40,693 bases of DNA from an uncultured Flavobacteriales bacterium (GTDB lineage Bacteria > Bacteroidota > Bacteroidia > Flavobacteriales_D > Parvicellaceae): assembly GCA_913042175.1 (NCBI GenBank), contig CAJWIX010000010.1, positions 1 to 40,693 of the forward strand, written 5' to 3'. Under the pieces are notes generated by a model. It was not told the origin of the DNA. It was given only the letters and a program-made list of their open reading frames with translations, and searched no databases. Made by a program: the position numbers and the translations under genes. Below are positions 1 through 8,796 of this stretch, in pieces. Position 1 is the first letter of the stretch, and every line of letters begins with the position of its first letter.

Positions 1-2178
1 TGGAAGGAATTTGAATTAGAACTTCTGAGAGACAATATTGGAAATGTAATTATAATATGTTCCATTGAAAACTTTGATGCAATGGGTATTCATACTGGTG
101 ATTCTATTACGGTAGCCCCTGCGATGACTTTACCTGATACTGTTTATCAAGAAATGAGAAACTTAGCGATAAAGATGATGAATGGTATTGGTCATTTTGC
201 TGGTGGTTGTAATGTTCAATTTGCTATAGATCCAGACACTGATGAGTTAATTGCAATTGAAATTAATCCTAGAGTTTCAAGATCTTCTGCTTTAGCTTCT
301 AAAGCAACTGGTTATCCTATTGCAAAAATAGCAGCAAAACTTGCAATTGGATATAACCTTGACGAATTAGATAATCAAATTACAAAAAACACATCAGCTT
401 TTTTTGAGCCCGCTCTAGATTATGTTGTTGTAAAAATACCTAGATGGAATTTTGATAAGTTTGTTGGTTCGGATAGGCGATTAGGATTACAAATGAAGGC
501 GGTTGGAGAAGTTATGGGTATAGGCAGTAATTTTCAAGAAGCACTACAAAAAGCTTGTCAATCATTGGAAATTAAAAGAAATGGACTTGGAGCTGATGGC
601 AGAGAAATAATTGATCAAAACACTCTTCTTAACAGCCTAAAATATCCTAGTTGGAATAGATTATTCCATATTTATGATTCATTTAAATTAGGGCTTCCTT
701 TTAATACTATCCAAGATATAACAAAAATAGATAAGTGGTTTTTATACCAAATTCAAGAATTAGTTATGATTGAAAAAAACATTGAAAATTTTGATATTGA
801 AACCATTCCAAAATCTAGTTTAAAATTGTTAAAAGAAAAAGGATATGCTGATAGACAAATTGCTCATTTACTTAATTGTTTAGAAAGTGAAGTATTTGAA
901 AAAAGACAAGAATTAAATATTAAAAGAGTATTTAAGCTAGTAGATACTTGCGCAGCTGAATTTGAAGCTGTCACTCCTTATTATTATTCTACCTTTGGCG
1001 ATGAAAATGAATCTAAACCTTCTAATAAGAAAAAAGTATTAGTTCTAGGATCTGGTCCAAATAGAATCGGTCAGGGAATTGAATTTGATTATTGTTGTGT
1101 TCATGGTGTTTTAGCTGCTAAAGAATGTGGTTATGAAACTATTATGATTAATTGTAATCCTGAAACCGTTTCTACTGATTTTGATACGGCTGATAAACTG
1201 TATTTTGAACCTGTATTTTGGGAACATATTTACGATATTATTTTACATGAAAAACCTGAAGGTGTTATTGTTCAATTAGGCGGACAGACTGCATTAAAAC
1301 TCGCTGAAAAATTACACAGATACGGAATAAAAGTTATTGGTACATCTTATCAATCTTTAGATTTAGCTGAGGATAGAGGTAGTTTTTCAACTTTGCTCAA
1401 AGAAAATAATATTCCTTATCCAAAATTTGGAGTTGTTGAGTCAGCAGAGCAAGCCATTGAATTATCAAAAGACTTAGGTTTTCCTCTCTTGGTAAGACCA
1501 AGTTATGTGCTCGGTGGTCAAAAAATGAAAATTGTTATTAATGAAGAAGATTTAGAGCATCATGTAGTTGATATTTTAAGAGACATGCCTGACAATAAAA
1601 TATTATTAGATCATTTCTTAGATGGAGCTATTGAAGCGGAAGCTGATGCTATTTGTGATGGTGATGAAGTTAAAATAATAGGCATAATGCAACATATTGA
1701 ACCTGCTGGCATTCATTCAGGTGATTCTTATGCTGTATTACCACCATACAACTTAGGAGATTTTATCATTCAACAAATTGAAGAGCATACCAAAGTAATA
1801 GCAAAAGCATTGAACACTGTAGGTTTAATTAATATTCAATTTGCTGTAAAAGATGATCAAGTTTATGTAATTGAGGCGAACCCAAGAGCATCTAGAACTG
1901 TTCCTTTTATTGCAAAAGCATATCAAGAGCCATATGTCAATTATGCTACTAAGGTTATGTTAGGAGAAAAGAAAATAAAAGATTTTAACTTTTCACCAGT
2001 TAAAGAAGGTTATGCCATTAAAATACCTGTATTTTCTTTTGAGAAATTCCCTAATGTCAATAAAGAATTAGGTCCTGAGATGAAATCAACAGGTGAAGCT
2101 ATTCGCTTTATTGAAAATCTTAAAGATCCATTTTTTAGAAAAGTATATTCTGAAAGAAATCTTTACTTAAGTAAGTAG
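1..2178 (+). CDS. carB: Carbamoyl-phosphate synthase large subunit, 5'-truncated by window edge
   Basis: The reading frame is open from base 1, so the gene begins upstream; about 725 C-terminal residues are visible. CarB makes carbamoyl phosphate from bicarbonate, ammonia (from the CarA glutaminase) and two ATP, for pyrimidines and arginine. Visible parts in order are the end of the first ATP-grasp domain ([15 protein letters not shown], then [20 protein letters not shown]), the helical oligomerisation domain, and the complete second half starting at [17 protein letters not shown] (about base 1040), with GGQTALKLA, the ATP-grasp RPSYVLGG and [12 protein letters not shown]. The protein stops about 35 residues after [11 protein letters not shown], exactly where Escherichia coli CarB continues into its roughly 140-residue allosteric (MGS-like) domain. 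The stop is a clean TAG with no remnant behind it. I recall flavobacterial CarB proteins being similarly short, so this is probably a lineage trait and not a local truncation. Confidence 0.97.
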   Translation, partial: WKEFELELLRDNIGNVIIICSIENFDAMGIHTGDSITVAPAMTLPDTVYQEMRNLAIKMMNGIGHFAGGCNVQFAIDPDTDELIAIEINPRVSRSSALASKATGYPIAKIAAKLAIGYNLDELDNQITKNTSAFFEPALDYVVVKIPRWNFDKFVGSDRRLGLQMKAVGEVMGIGSNFQEALQKACQSLEIKRNGLGADGREIIDQNTLLNSLKYPSWNRLFHIYDSFKLGLPFNTIQDITKIDKWFLYQIQELVMIEKNIENFDIETIPKSSLKLLKEKGYADRQIAHLLNCLESEVFEKRQELNIKRVFKLVDTCAAEFEAVTPYYYSTFGDENESKPSNKKKVLVLGSGPNRIGQGIEFDYCCVHGVLAAKECGYETIMINCNPETVSTDFDTADKLYFEPVFWEHIYDIILHEKPEGVIVQLGGQTALKLAEKLHRYGIKVIGTSYQSLDLAEDRGSFSTLLKENNIPYPKFGVVESAEQAIELSKDLGFPLLVRPSYVLGGQKMKIVINEEDLEHHVVDILRDMPDNKILLDHFLDGAIEAEADAICDGDEVKIIGIMQHIEPAGIHSGDSYAVLPPYNLGDFIIQQIEEHTKVIAKALNTVGLINIQFAVKDDQVYVIEANPRASRTVPFIAKAYQEPYVNYATKVMLGEKKIKDFNFSPVKEGYAIKIPVFSFEKFPNVNKELGPEMKSTGEAIRFIENLKDPFFRKVYSERNLYLSK

Positions 2179-2220
2179 TTCATATTATTACTTATCTATA
2201 CGTTTTACCGATATGCTTAT

Positions 2221-2228
2221 TATATTTG
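2221..2228 (+). promoter_or_regulatory. Candidate -7 promoter element TATATTTG before the YfhO gene
   Basis: TATATTTG matches the Bacteroidota housekeeping -7 consensus TAnnTTTG and ends 17 bases before the ATG at 2246. No convincing -33 TTG lies 17-20 bases upstream. A 6-base inverted repeat, TTTACC at 2204-2209 and GGTAAA at 2228-2233, brackets the element and could be an operator or chance. Confidence 0.5.
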
Positions 2229-2245
2229 GTAAATAAACTTTTTCT

Positions 2246-4996
2246 ATGAATTTTAATTTCAAGACTGCTATACCTCACATTATAGCTGTGCTCTTATTCT
2301 TAGCTATATCAGCTTTTTACTTATCTCCAGCTTTTGAAGGTTTTTCCCTAAAACAAGATGATATCAACAACCACAAAGGGGTTGCTAAAGAAATATCTGA
2401 TCATCGTGACATGTTTAATGAGGAACCATTGTGGACTAATTCTATGTTTGGTGGAATGCCTGCTACTCAAGTATCAGTTGTTCATGGAGGTAATCTTATG
2501 AATCAAGTTTTTAAAGTTATAACACTATGGCTTCCCCACCCTGTTAATTACATGTTTCTTTATTTTTTAGGTTTTTATATTCTCTGTATATGTTTAAGTA
2601 TTCGACCATGGTTATCCCTAACAGGTGCTTTAATGTTTGGTTTTAGTTCATTTTTTTACATAAGTCTTGCAGCTGGTCATAATTCAAAAGTGATGGCTAT
2701 GGCTTTCATGCCCATGATAGTCGGTGCATTTATATATTGTCTGAGAAAAAAAGCAATAGCTGGTTCAATTTTGTTTGCGTTATTTCTTGCGCTTGAACTG
2801 CGTTCAAATCATATTCAGATTACCTATTATACTTTTATGATTTTGTTATTAGTTGGTATTTATGAACTAATAATTTCCTATAAATCAAAGACTTTAATTT
2901 CTTTTTTTAAAAAATGTGGTCTTTTAATAGCTGGAATTGCTTTAGCAGTTTTATGTAATTCTGGAAATTTATTCATGACCTATGATTACTTAGAGGATTC
3001 ACAACGTGGACCATCAGAGCTAACATCACTAGACAAAGAAGAAAATACTACTGGAGGATTAGACCTTTCGTACATGACAAATTGGAGTTATGGCATTGGA
3101 GAATCTGTTAATTTATTAATACCAAAAGCAAAGGGTAAAGGCTCTGGATTAGTTCTTCTTAACGAAGAAATTATGACTAATTCTAAAAATGCAAACTTTT
3201 CAAATTTTCTTAGAGATGCTTATCAAAAAGGTTGGCCTGTAAGTACATATTGGGGGAATCAACCTTCAACTAGCGGTCCAGTATATATAGGTGCATCGGT
3301 CATCTTTTTATTTTTAATAGGAATGTTTTTCCTTAAAGATAAAATAAAGTGGCCATTATTTATAGTTGCTGTCATTGCTTTAATGCTGTCTTGGGGTAAT
3401 AATTTTATGGGTTTAACAGAGTTATTTGCGGCCTACTTCCCCGGATATGCGAAATTTAGATCGGTTACCATGATACTGGTTATTTTAGAACTGATTATTC
3501 CTTTAATTGGTGTGCTATGGTTGTTTCAATTTGTCGAAAAAAGAAATGCTTCTTTTTCTGGAGATTTCATCATCTTTAATAAAGAGCTTCCAAGACAAAA
3601 AGTCTTTTTAGGTGTAAGTTTATTTTTCTTCCTTGTGCTTTTAATTTTATCATTAAAGCCAGATTCATTTTTGAGCTTTATTTCTGATAATGAAGAAAAT
3701 ATTATAAGTCAACTTACCTTATCTAATCCAATGTATCAACAAAACATTGATGAACTGGTAAGTCATCGAATTAACGTATTTAAGTCAAGTGCTTTCAAAT
3801 CATTGTTTTTTTCCATGATGATTTTTATTTCAATTTTAGCATTGAATTATAAAAAGATAAGTAAGACTGTTTTTATAGTTTGTATTAGCATTATAGTTAC
3901 AGGTGATCTTTGGATGACTAGTAAAGATTACCTTAACAATGAAAATCATTCCACTTTTGATCGTCAAATGGGGATGAGTGGAAAAAAGTTTTGGCAAGAT
4001 GAAGAGTTGAAAAAATTCCCGCACAGTCCAAAGCCAGCAGATATAGCCATAAGGGATATAGAATTAAGAGAAAATTCTGCTTTAGTAACTCAAATGCAAC
4101 AAGAGATTAATAAAATTAGCAATGAAGATTTTAAAAGAGAGCATAAAAATCGCATTAAAAATATCTCAACTTTTAAACTGCTTAATTTTAACACTAATTA
4201 TCGAGTACTTGAGTTTGGTAATCCTTTGAACACGGCAAGAACATCTTATCTACATAAGTCTATTGGTGGTTATTCCGCAGTAAAAGTGAAGCGTACACAA
4301 GAAATGATAGATCGATATTTTCAATCTAATTATTCCGTTCTAACCAATGCTTTAAATAGTGGTAATATACCGGCAATGAAATCGGCACACTTTTTTAATA
4401 TGTTAAATACGAAGTATTATATACTAGATTTAAATTCAAGTGGGGTTGTTGGTAACATGAATCCTCAAAAACCTGATGAAAAACCAGGTGTTCTTCCCAA
4501 TCCATTTGCTTTAGGAAATGCCTGGTCTGTATCTAATGTCAATTGGGTTAAAAATGCTGATGAAGAAATAGCTGCAGTTGGAGAACAAAATTTTGACCCT
4601 ACAAATACTGCAGTTATTGATGAAAGGTTTAAGGACATAATTGGAGATGAACTCACGTTAGCTAATTGTGCTATACAGTTAATTGATTATAAACCCAATT
4701 ATCTAAAATATACTGCCAATGCAGATGGGGAAGCATTAGTTGTTTTTTCTGAAATATTTTATGATAAAGGATGGAAAGCTTTTATAGATGGTGTGGAAAT
4801 TCCACATTTTAGGGCAAACTACATTTTAAGAGGTTTGAAAATTTCATCTGGTGAACATGATGTTGAATTTAAGTTTGATTTACCTATTTATCAAAAAGCA
4901 TCACTAATATCACTAACAAGTTCAAGCATTATAATCTTGTTATTTTTAATTTTATTGATATTTGGGTTGATTGATAGAGAATTCCCAACTGTATGA
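2246..4996 (+). CDS. YfhO-family polytopic membrane protein (GT-C-like)
   Basis: This 916-residue protein resembles the bacterial YfhO family: many hydrophobic helices over about residues 1-430, more near 455-475 and 515-560, a large soluble C-terminal region, and a last hydrophobic helix near 890-910. The N-terminal region has the family-like pattern of a first helix, an acidic loop, and a segment LWTNSMFGGMPA in the extracytoplasmic loop. YfhO proteins are thought to be GT-C-type enzymes that use lipid-linked sugars; B. subtilis YfhO is implicated in glycosylating lipoteichoic acid. The substrate here cannot be read from sequence. The stop overlaps the start of the next gene, a glycosyltransferase, by four bases (ATGA), so the two are probably translationally coupled and may act on the same surface glycan. 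A TAnnTTTG element precedes the ATG. Confidence 0.85.
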   Translation: MNFNFKTAIPHIIAVLLFLAISAFYLSPAFEGFSLKQDDINNHKGVAKEISDHRDMFNEEPLWTNSMFGGMPATQVSVVHGGNLMNQVFKVITLWLPHPVNYMFLYFLGFYILCICLSIRPWLSLTGALMFGFSSFFYISLAAGHNSKVMAMAFMPMIVGAFIYCLRKKAIAGSILFALFLALELRSNHIQITYYTFMILLLVGIYELIISYKSKTLISFFKKCGLLIAGIALAVLCNSGNLFMTYDYLEDSQRGPSELTSLDKEENTTGGLDLSYMTNWSYGIGESVNLLIPKAKGKGSGLVLLNEEIMTNSKNANFSNFLRDAYQKGWPVSTYWGNQPSTSGPVYIGASVIFLFLIGMFFLKDKIKWPLFIVAVIALMLSWGNNFMGLTELFAAYFPGYAKFRSVTMILVILELIIPLIGVLWLFQFVEKRNASFSGDFIIFNKELPRQKVFLGVSLFFFLVLLILSLKPDSFLSFISDNEENIISQLTLSNPMYQQNIDELVSHRINVFKSSAFKSLFFSMMIFISILALNYKKISKTVFIVCISIIVTGDLWMTSKDYLNNENHSTFDRQMGMSGKKFWQDEELKKFPHSPKPADIAIRDIELRENSALVTQMQQEINKISNEDFKREHKNRIKNISTFKLLNFNTNYRVLEFGNPLNTARTSYLHKSIGGYSAVKVKRTQEMIDRYFQSNYSVLTNALNSGNIPAMKSAHFFNMLNTKYYILDLNSSGVVGNMNPQKPDEKPGVLPNPFALGNAWSVSNVNWVKNADEEIAAVGEQNFDPTNTAVIDERFKDIIGDELTLANCAIQLIDYKPNYLKYTANADGEALVVFSEIFYDKGWKAFIDGVEIPHFRANYILRGLKISSGEHDVEFKFDLPIYQKASLISLTSSSIIILLFLILLIFGLIDREFPTV

Positions 4997-6279
4997 AAAA
5001 AGTATTAATCATTACTTATTACTGGCCACCTAGTGGTGGGGCTGGGGTACAGCGATGGTTAAAATTTATAAAATATCTTCCTGACTTTGGTTGGCGACCT
5101 ATAGTGTTTACTGTGAAAGATGGTGAATATCCTGTGCTGGATAATGGATTAGAAAAAGAGGTTCCAAAAGAAATAGAAGTACATAAAATACCTGCTTGGG
5201 AACCATATGGCATTTATAAAAGTTTAGCAGGAAAGAAAAAATCTGAAGGAATAAATAGTGGCTTTCTTTCCGAAAAAAAAGGCAACGGATTTATTGAAAA
5301 TTTGAGTAAATGGGTTAGGGGTAATTTATTTATACCGGATGCAAGAAAATTTTGGATTAAGCCCTCAATAAAATACCTTGAAAAATATTTAAATCAGCAT
5401 AAAATAGATGCTGTTATTTCTTCTGGACCACCACATTCTGCTCATTTAATTGCCCTTAAGCTAAAAAGTCAATTTGATATTCCTTGGGTGTCAGATTTTA
5501 GAGATCCTTGGACCAATATTGATTTTTATAAAGAATTGAAATTGACTAAACTGGCTGATAAAAAGCACAAAAGATTAGAAAAACAAGTGCTGAATAATGC
5601 TGATTTAGTTTTAACTGTGGGTAATCAGCTATCTAATGAGCTTAATGATCTTGGTGCAAAATATGTAGAGGTCATTGAAAACGGCTACGACCCCGAAGAT
5701 TTTATTGTTAATGAAGAAATAGAAATTGATAAAAAGTTTTCTATTGCCCACATTGGTTCTTTTACACCATCAAGAAATCACCAAGTTTTGTGGAATGCAC
5801 TACATGAATTGGTAAATGAAAATCCTGCATTTAAATCTGATTTGCAATTAAAGTTAATAGGTAAGGTTGATCATACTGTATTACAATCTATTGAAGATCA
5901 TGGTCTAAGTTCTTTCGTTCAAAAGATTAATTATGTACCTCATTCAGAGGTAGTAAAACTTCAAAGAACATCTAGGTTATTGCTGCTTATGGTTAATAAT
6001 ACGCCTAATGCAAAAGGAATTATTACTGGAAAAGTATTTGAATATATGGCTTCTAAACGACCAATTTTAGTTGTAGGGCCAGAAGATGGTGATTTAAATG
6101 AAATTATTAAAAAAGCTAATGCAGGCTTAGTATGTGGTTATGATGATGTGGAAAAATTAAAGTCAACAATTCTTGGTTTTTATTCTAATGAACTTAATTT
6201 TAATTGTGAACCTAGTTCATATTCAAGGAAAATTCTAACTAAAAAATTAGCATCATTGTTAAATAATTTAGAGGCCTAA
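4993..6279 (+). CDS. Glycosyltransferase, family 4-like (GT-B fold)
   Basis: The 428-residue protein has a GT4-type layout. The N-terminal acceptor lobe starts with ITYYWPPSGGAGVQRWLKFI, carrying the Gly-rich loop of GT-B enzymes, followed by SGPPHSAH and the SDFRDPW segment. The donor lobe has IAHIGSFTPSRN, the LKLIGKVD strand, and near the C-terminus GKVFEYMASKRPIL, where the Glu of the E-x7-E-like motif should contact the nucleotide sugar. There is no signal peptide, so it is cytoplasmic or membrane-associated. The start overlaps the YfhO stop by four bases, and proline dehydrogenase follows after four bases. The likely role is adding a sugar to a surface polymer or lipid carrier, possibly feeding the YfhO protein; donor and acceptor are unknown. 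Confidence 0.88.
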   Translation: MKKVLIITYYWPPSGGAGVQRWLKFIKYLPDFGWRPIVFTVKDGEYPVLDNGLEKEVPKEIEVHKIPAWEPYGIYKSLAGKKKSEGINSGFLSEKKGNGFIENLSKWVRGNLFIPDARKFWIKPSIKYLEKYLNQHKIDAVISSGPPHSAHLIALKLKSQFDIPWVSDFRDPWTNIDFYKELKLTKLADKKHKRLEKQVLNNADLVLTVGNQLSNELNDLGAKYVEVIENGYDPEDFIVNEEIEIDKKFSIAHIGSFTPSRNHQVLWNALHELVNENPAFKSDLQLKLIGKVDHTVLQSIEDHGLSSFVQKINYVPHSEVVKLQRTSRLLLLMVNNTPNAKGIITGKVFEYMASKRPILVVGPEDGDLNEIIKKANAGLVCGYDDVEKLKSTILGFYSNELNFNCEPSSYSRKILTKKLASLLNNLEA

Positions 6280-6283
6280 TTTT

Positions 6284-7459
6284 ATGTTGCATTTTGATGA
6301 TACAGAAGCTGCTTTTGAGTATCAGTCTAAAAAAGATTTGAGGAAGGCCTATTTGCTTTTTTCATTGCTTAAGTATCCTATTCTTGTTCAGTTAGGTAGT
6401 TTTATTACCATTGCTGCTTTTAAACTTGGACTCCCTGTTAAAGGATTAGTCAAGTCTACCATATTTCGACAATTTTGTGGAGGTGAGTCAATTCAAGAGA
6501 GTGAATCAAGAATTAATCAATTAGCCAAATATCGTGTGGGAACTATACTTGATTATTCTGTAGAAGGAAAAGAAAATGAAGGAGATTTTGAAAATACCAA
6601 AGAAGAAATAGTTAAGACTATTATAAAGGCTGCAGAAAATAATCACATTCCATTCTCTGTATTTAAGGTTACAGGTTTAGGGCCATCATCAATAATAAAA
6701 AAAGTGAATAACAAGTATGCATTAAGTGAAGAGGAGAAAGAAGTGGTATCGAAAATACGTCACCGTGTTAATCACATTTGTAATATGGCATACCAAAATA
6801 ATGTATCCGTATTTATTGATGCAGAAGACAGCTGGTTTCAAGATTTTATTGATGAATTAGCCCTTGATATGATAATGAAGTACAATAAAAAAGCACCTAT
6901 TGTATACAATACTATTCAACTATATAGACATGATCGATTAAATTATATGATTGATCTTATAGATACTTGTAGAAAAAGTGATGTTTATCTTGGTTTGAAA
7001 TTAGTCCGAGGAGCTTATATGGAAAAAGAAAGAGAACAAGCAGAAATTCAAGGCTATAGAGACCCTATTCATGCCACAAAAGAAGATACGGATAAGGATT
7101 ACAATCTGGCTATAGATCACTGTTTAAGTAATTTGGATAAGCTCTATTTATGTGCTGGTACGCACAATGAATTTAGTTCATCTTATTTAGCACAAAAAAT
7201 GAGCGAAAATGGCATCGAAAATAGTGATCCTAGAATTTGTTTTGCTCAATTACTAGGAATGAGTGATCACATAAGCTTTAATTTATCCAAAAATGGATAC
7301 CATACAGCAAAGTATGTTCCTTATGGGCCTATTAAAGAAGTTTTACCTTATTTAATTCGAAGAGCTAAAGAGAATACATCAGTAGCTGGGCAAACGGGTA
7401 GAGAATTAACTTTGATAAAAAAAGAAATTAAAAGAAGAAAGTCAGGGAAAATAAGTTAA
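6284..7459 (+). CDS. Proline dehydrogenase (FAD, monofunctional)
   Basis: The 391-residue protein matches the PRODH barrel that oxidises L-proline to pyrroline-5-carboxylate with FAD. Recognisable motifs are LGLKLVRGAYMEKE (with the family Arg and Tyr), LCAGTHNE, FAQLLGMSD, TAKYVPYGPI and PYLIRRAKENTS, the last carrying the paired arginines that bind the proline carboxylate. There is no P5C dehydrogenase domain and no DNA-binding domain, unlike proteobacterial PutA, so this is the stand-alone form usual in Bacteroidota; the partner dehydrogenase is not in the window. It follows the glycosyltransferase by four bases, an unexpected neighbour functionally. Its last 18 bases overlap the convergent DUF3108 gene. 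Confidence 0.93.
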   Translation: MLHFDDTEAAFEYQSKKDLRKAYLLFSLLKYPILVQLGSFITIAAFKLGLPVKGLVKSTIFRQFCGGESIQESESRINQLAKYRVGTILDYSVEGKENEGDFENTKEEIVKTIIKAAENNHIPFSVFKVTGLGPSSIIKKVNNKYALSEEEKEVVSKIRHRVNHICNMAYQNNVSVFIDAEDSWFQDFIDELALDMIMKYNKKAPIVYNTIQLYRHDRLNYMIDLIDTCRKSDVYLGLKLVRGAYMEKEREQAEIQGYRDPIHATKEDTDKDYNLAIDHCLSNLDKLYLCAGTHNEFSSSYLAQKMSENGIENSDPRICFAQLLGMSDHISFNLSKNGYHTAKYVPYGPIKEVLPYLIRRAKENTSVAGQTGRELTLIKKEIKRRKSGKIS

Positions 7460-8266
7460 AGGCCTTTTACTATTTTTTATGCTTTTAATATATACTCTTA
7501 TTGAGCCAACAAGGATCTCAGCCTCTACGTAAATAGGTATTTTATTTTCATCGTTAGTTACATATACATCCATAGTTTCATTCCCTTTAAATATTGTTCC
7601 CTCAATAAGTTCTATTTCAAAATGGATACATTCTATTTTTCTTTGTTGTTGATCTTTAATGACTTTTGTTCCATTATATATGATTCCAATATCACTAAAC
7701 ATTTCTTTGTCTAATATTATGTCAATGGGAATAGTGTCTCCTTTATTTAGTTTCTTAAAATCAATAGCTCTAGAAAAATATACAGAACTCAATATGTCAT
7801 AGCTGCATGGTATTAGATCCATAGTATCTTGACGAGCTATGTTTTTTCTTTTTTCTTCTATGAACGCTTTTTTATTTTTATAATCAAAGTCATAATCATA
7901 ATTTAAGAAGAAATCACCCTCTCTTACTCTTCTAATAAAGTGAATTGGCTTATGATCTTTAGTGGAAATAAAACTGGCATATTTATCTCTTACTTTAAAG
8001 AACCAATCGTAACTTTTTAATGTTCTTCCTTTTCCTTCAAGATAATAACATGGATTATTATTGAATGTTGAATCTTTAACAATAAACCGGGCTTTAGCGG
8101 CTGAGACCCAAGTATTACCCATGTGGTACTCTACGTCATAAATTAATTCCTCTCCACTAATAAATGGAAGTTTGTCAGGAACACAACCTATTTGCCCAAT
8201 AAATATTTGAGAAATTAATAAACAGAAGAAAATTAAACTGCCTCTATTCGTCAGGAGAATTGACAT
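7442..8266 (-). CDS. DUF3108 family exported protein
   Basis: The 274-residue protein begins with a hydrophobic export signal (about residues 10-27) and then FISGEELIYDVEYHMG, the typical opening of DUF3108 proteins, followed by YYLEGKGRTLKSYDWFFKVRDKY and the conserved middle strand region. DUF3108 proteins are periplasmic or outer-membrane-associated in Bacteroidota; their biochemical role is not known to me. The Cys at the end of the signal (QIGC) has a poor lipobox, so cleavage as an ordinary secreted protein is as likely as lipidation. The ATG lies inside the end of the DUF1573 gene (23-base overlap), indicating coupled translation as the last gene of the six-gene unit. Confidence 0.82.
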   Translation of the reverse strand: MSILLTNRGSLIFFCLLISQIFIGQIGCVPDKLPFISGEELIYDVEYHMGNTWVSAAKARFIVKDSTFNNNPCYYLEGKGRTLKSYDWFFKVRDKYASFISTKDHKPIHFIRRVREGDFFLNYDYDFDYKNKKAFIEEKRKNIARQDTMDLIPCSYDILSSVYFSRAIDFKKLNKGDTIPIDIILDKEMFSDIGIIYNGTKVIKDQQQRKIECIHFEIELIEGTIFKGNETMDVYVTNDENKIPIYVEAEILVGSIRVYIKSIKNSKRPLTYFP

Positions 8267-8786
8267 TAGCAGATATTCTTAAAATCGTATTTTCTGGGTT
8301 GGTATTGGCACTTACAGTAACAGTCTTACTTTGGTTACCCTTTTGTTTGGCTGGTTTGTATACAACATCAATTTGTCCTGTTTTTCCAGGCATAATGGGT
8401 TCTTTAGGATAGTTTGGAACCGTACAACCACAAGAACCTTTTGCATTCTTAATTTTAAGAGGTTCGTTACCAGTATTAGTAAAAGTGAATGAATATTTAT
8501 TTTCTGTATCCTGCTCAATATTTCCAAAATCATGACTGTCTTTATTGAACTTTATGCTTGTTTTTGGTGTTTTGTCTAAGTCAACATTATTAGGCGTTAG
8601 TGGGCTTTTTTCTAATAGATTTTCAAAATCATTTAATTCTTTTTTTGCTTTGGGGTCTGCAGGTATGTAAACTTTTTCATTGTCTCTTTCAAAACGATTA
8701 CTATCGTTTTTACCAAAAAGAGCAAAAAGAGAAACGCTCAATGCTATTAAAGAAATGACTATAGAAATATTGCTTTTATCTTGCAT
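8244..8786 (-). CDS. DUF1573 domain protein, membrane-anchored
   Basis: This 180-residue protein has one N-terminal hydrophobic segment (about residues 7-24), a charged linker, and one DUF1573 Ig-like domain over residues 75-178. The domain shows HDFGNIEQD, FTFTNTGNEPL, the signature GSCGCTVP and PGKTGQIDVVYKP. DUF1573 domains are beta-sandwiches related to the ASH/HYDIN type, found in exported Bacteroidota proteins. The uncleaved-looking N-terminal helix suggests anchoring in the inner membrane with the domain in the periplasm. It lies 10 bases after the S41 protease gene and overlaps the DUF3108 gene, so the three envelope proteins are expressed together. No enzymatic residues are apparent. 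Confidence 0.85.
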   Translation of the reverse strand: MQDKSNISIVISLIALSVSLFALFGKNDSNRFERDNEKVYIPADPKAKKELNDFENLLEKSPLTPNNVDLDKTPKTSIKFNKDSHDFGNIEQDTENKYSFTFTNTGNEPLKIKNAKGSCGCTVPNYPKEPIMPGKTGQIDVVYKPAKQKGNQSKTVTVSANTNPENTILRISANVNSPDE

Positions 8787-8796
8787 GGATAGTTGT

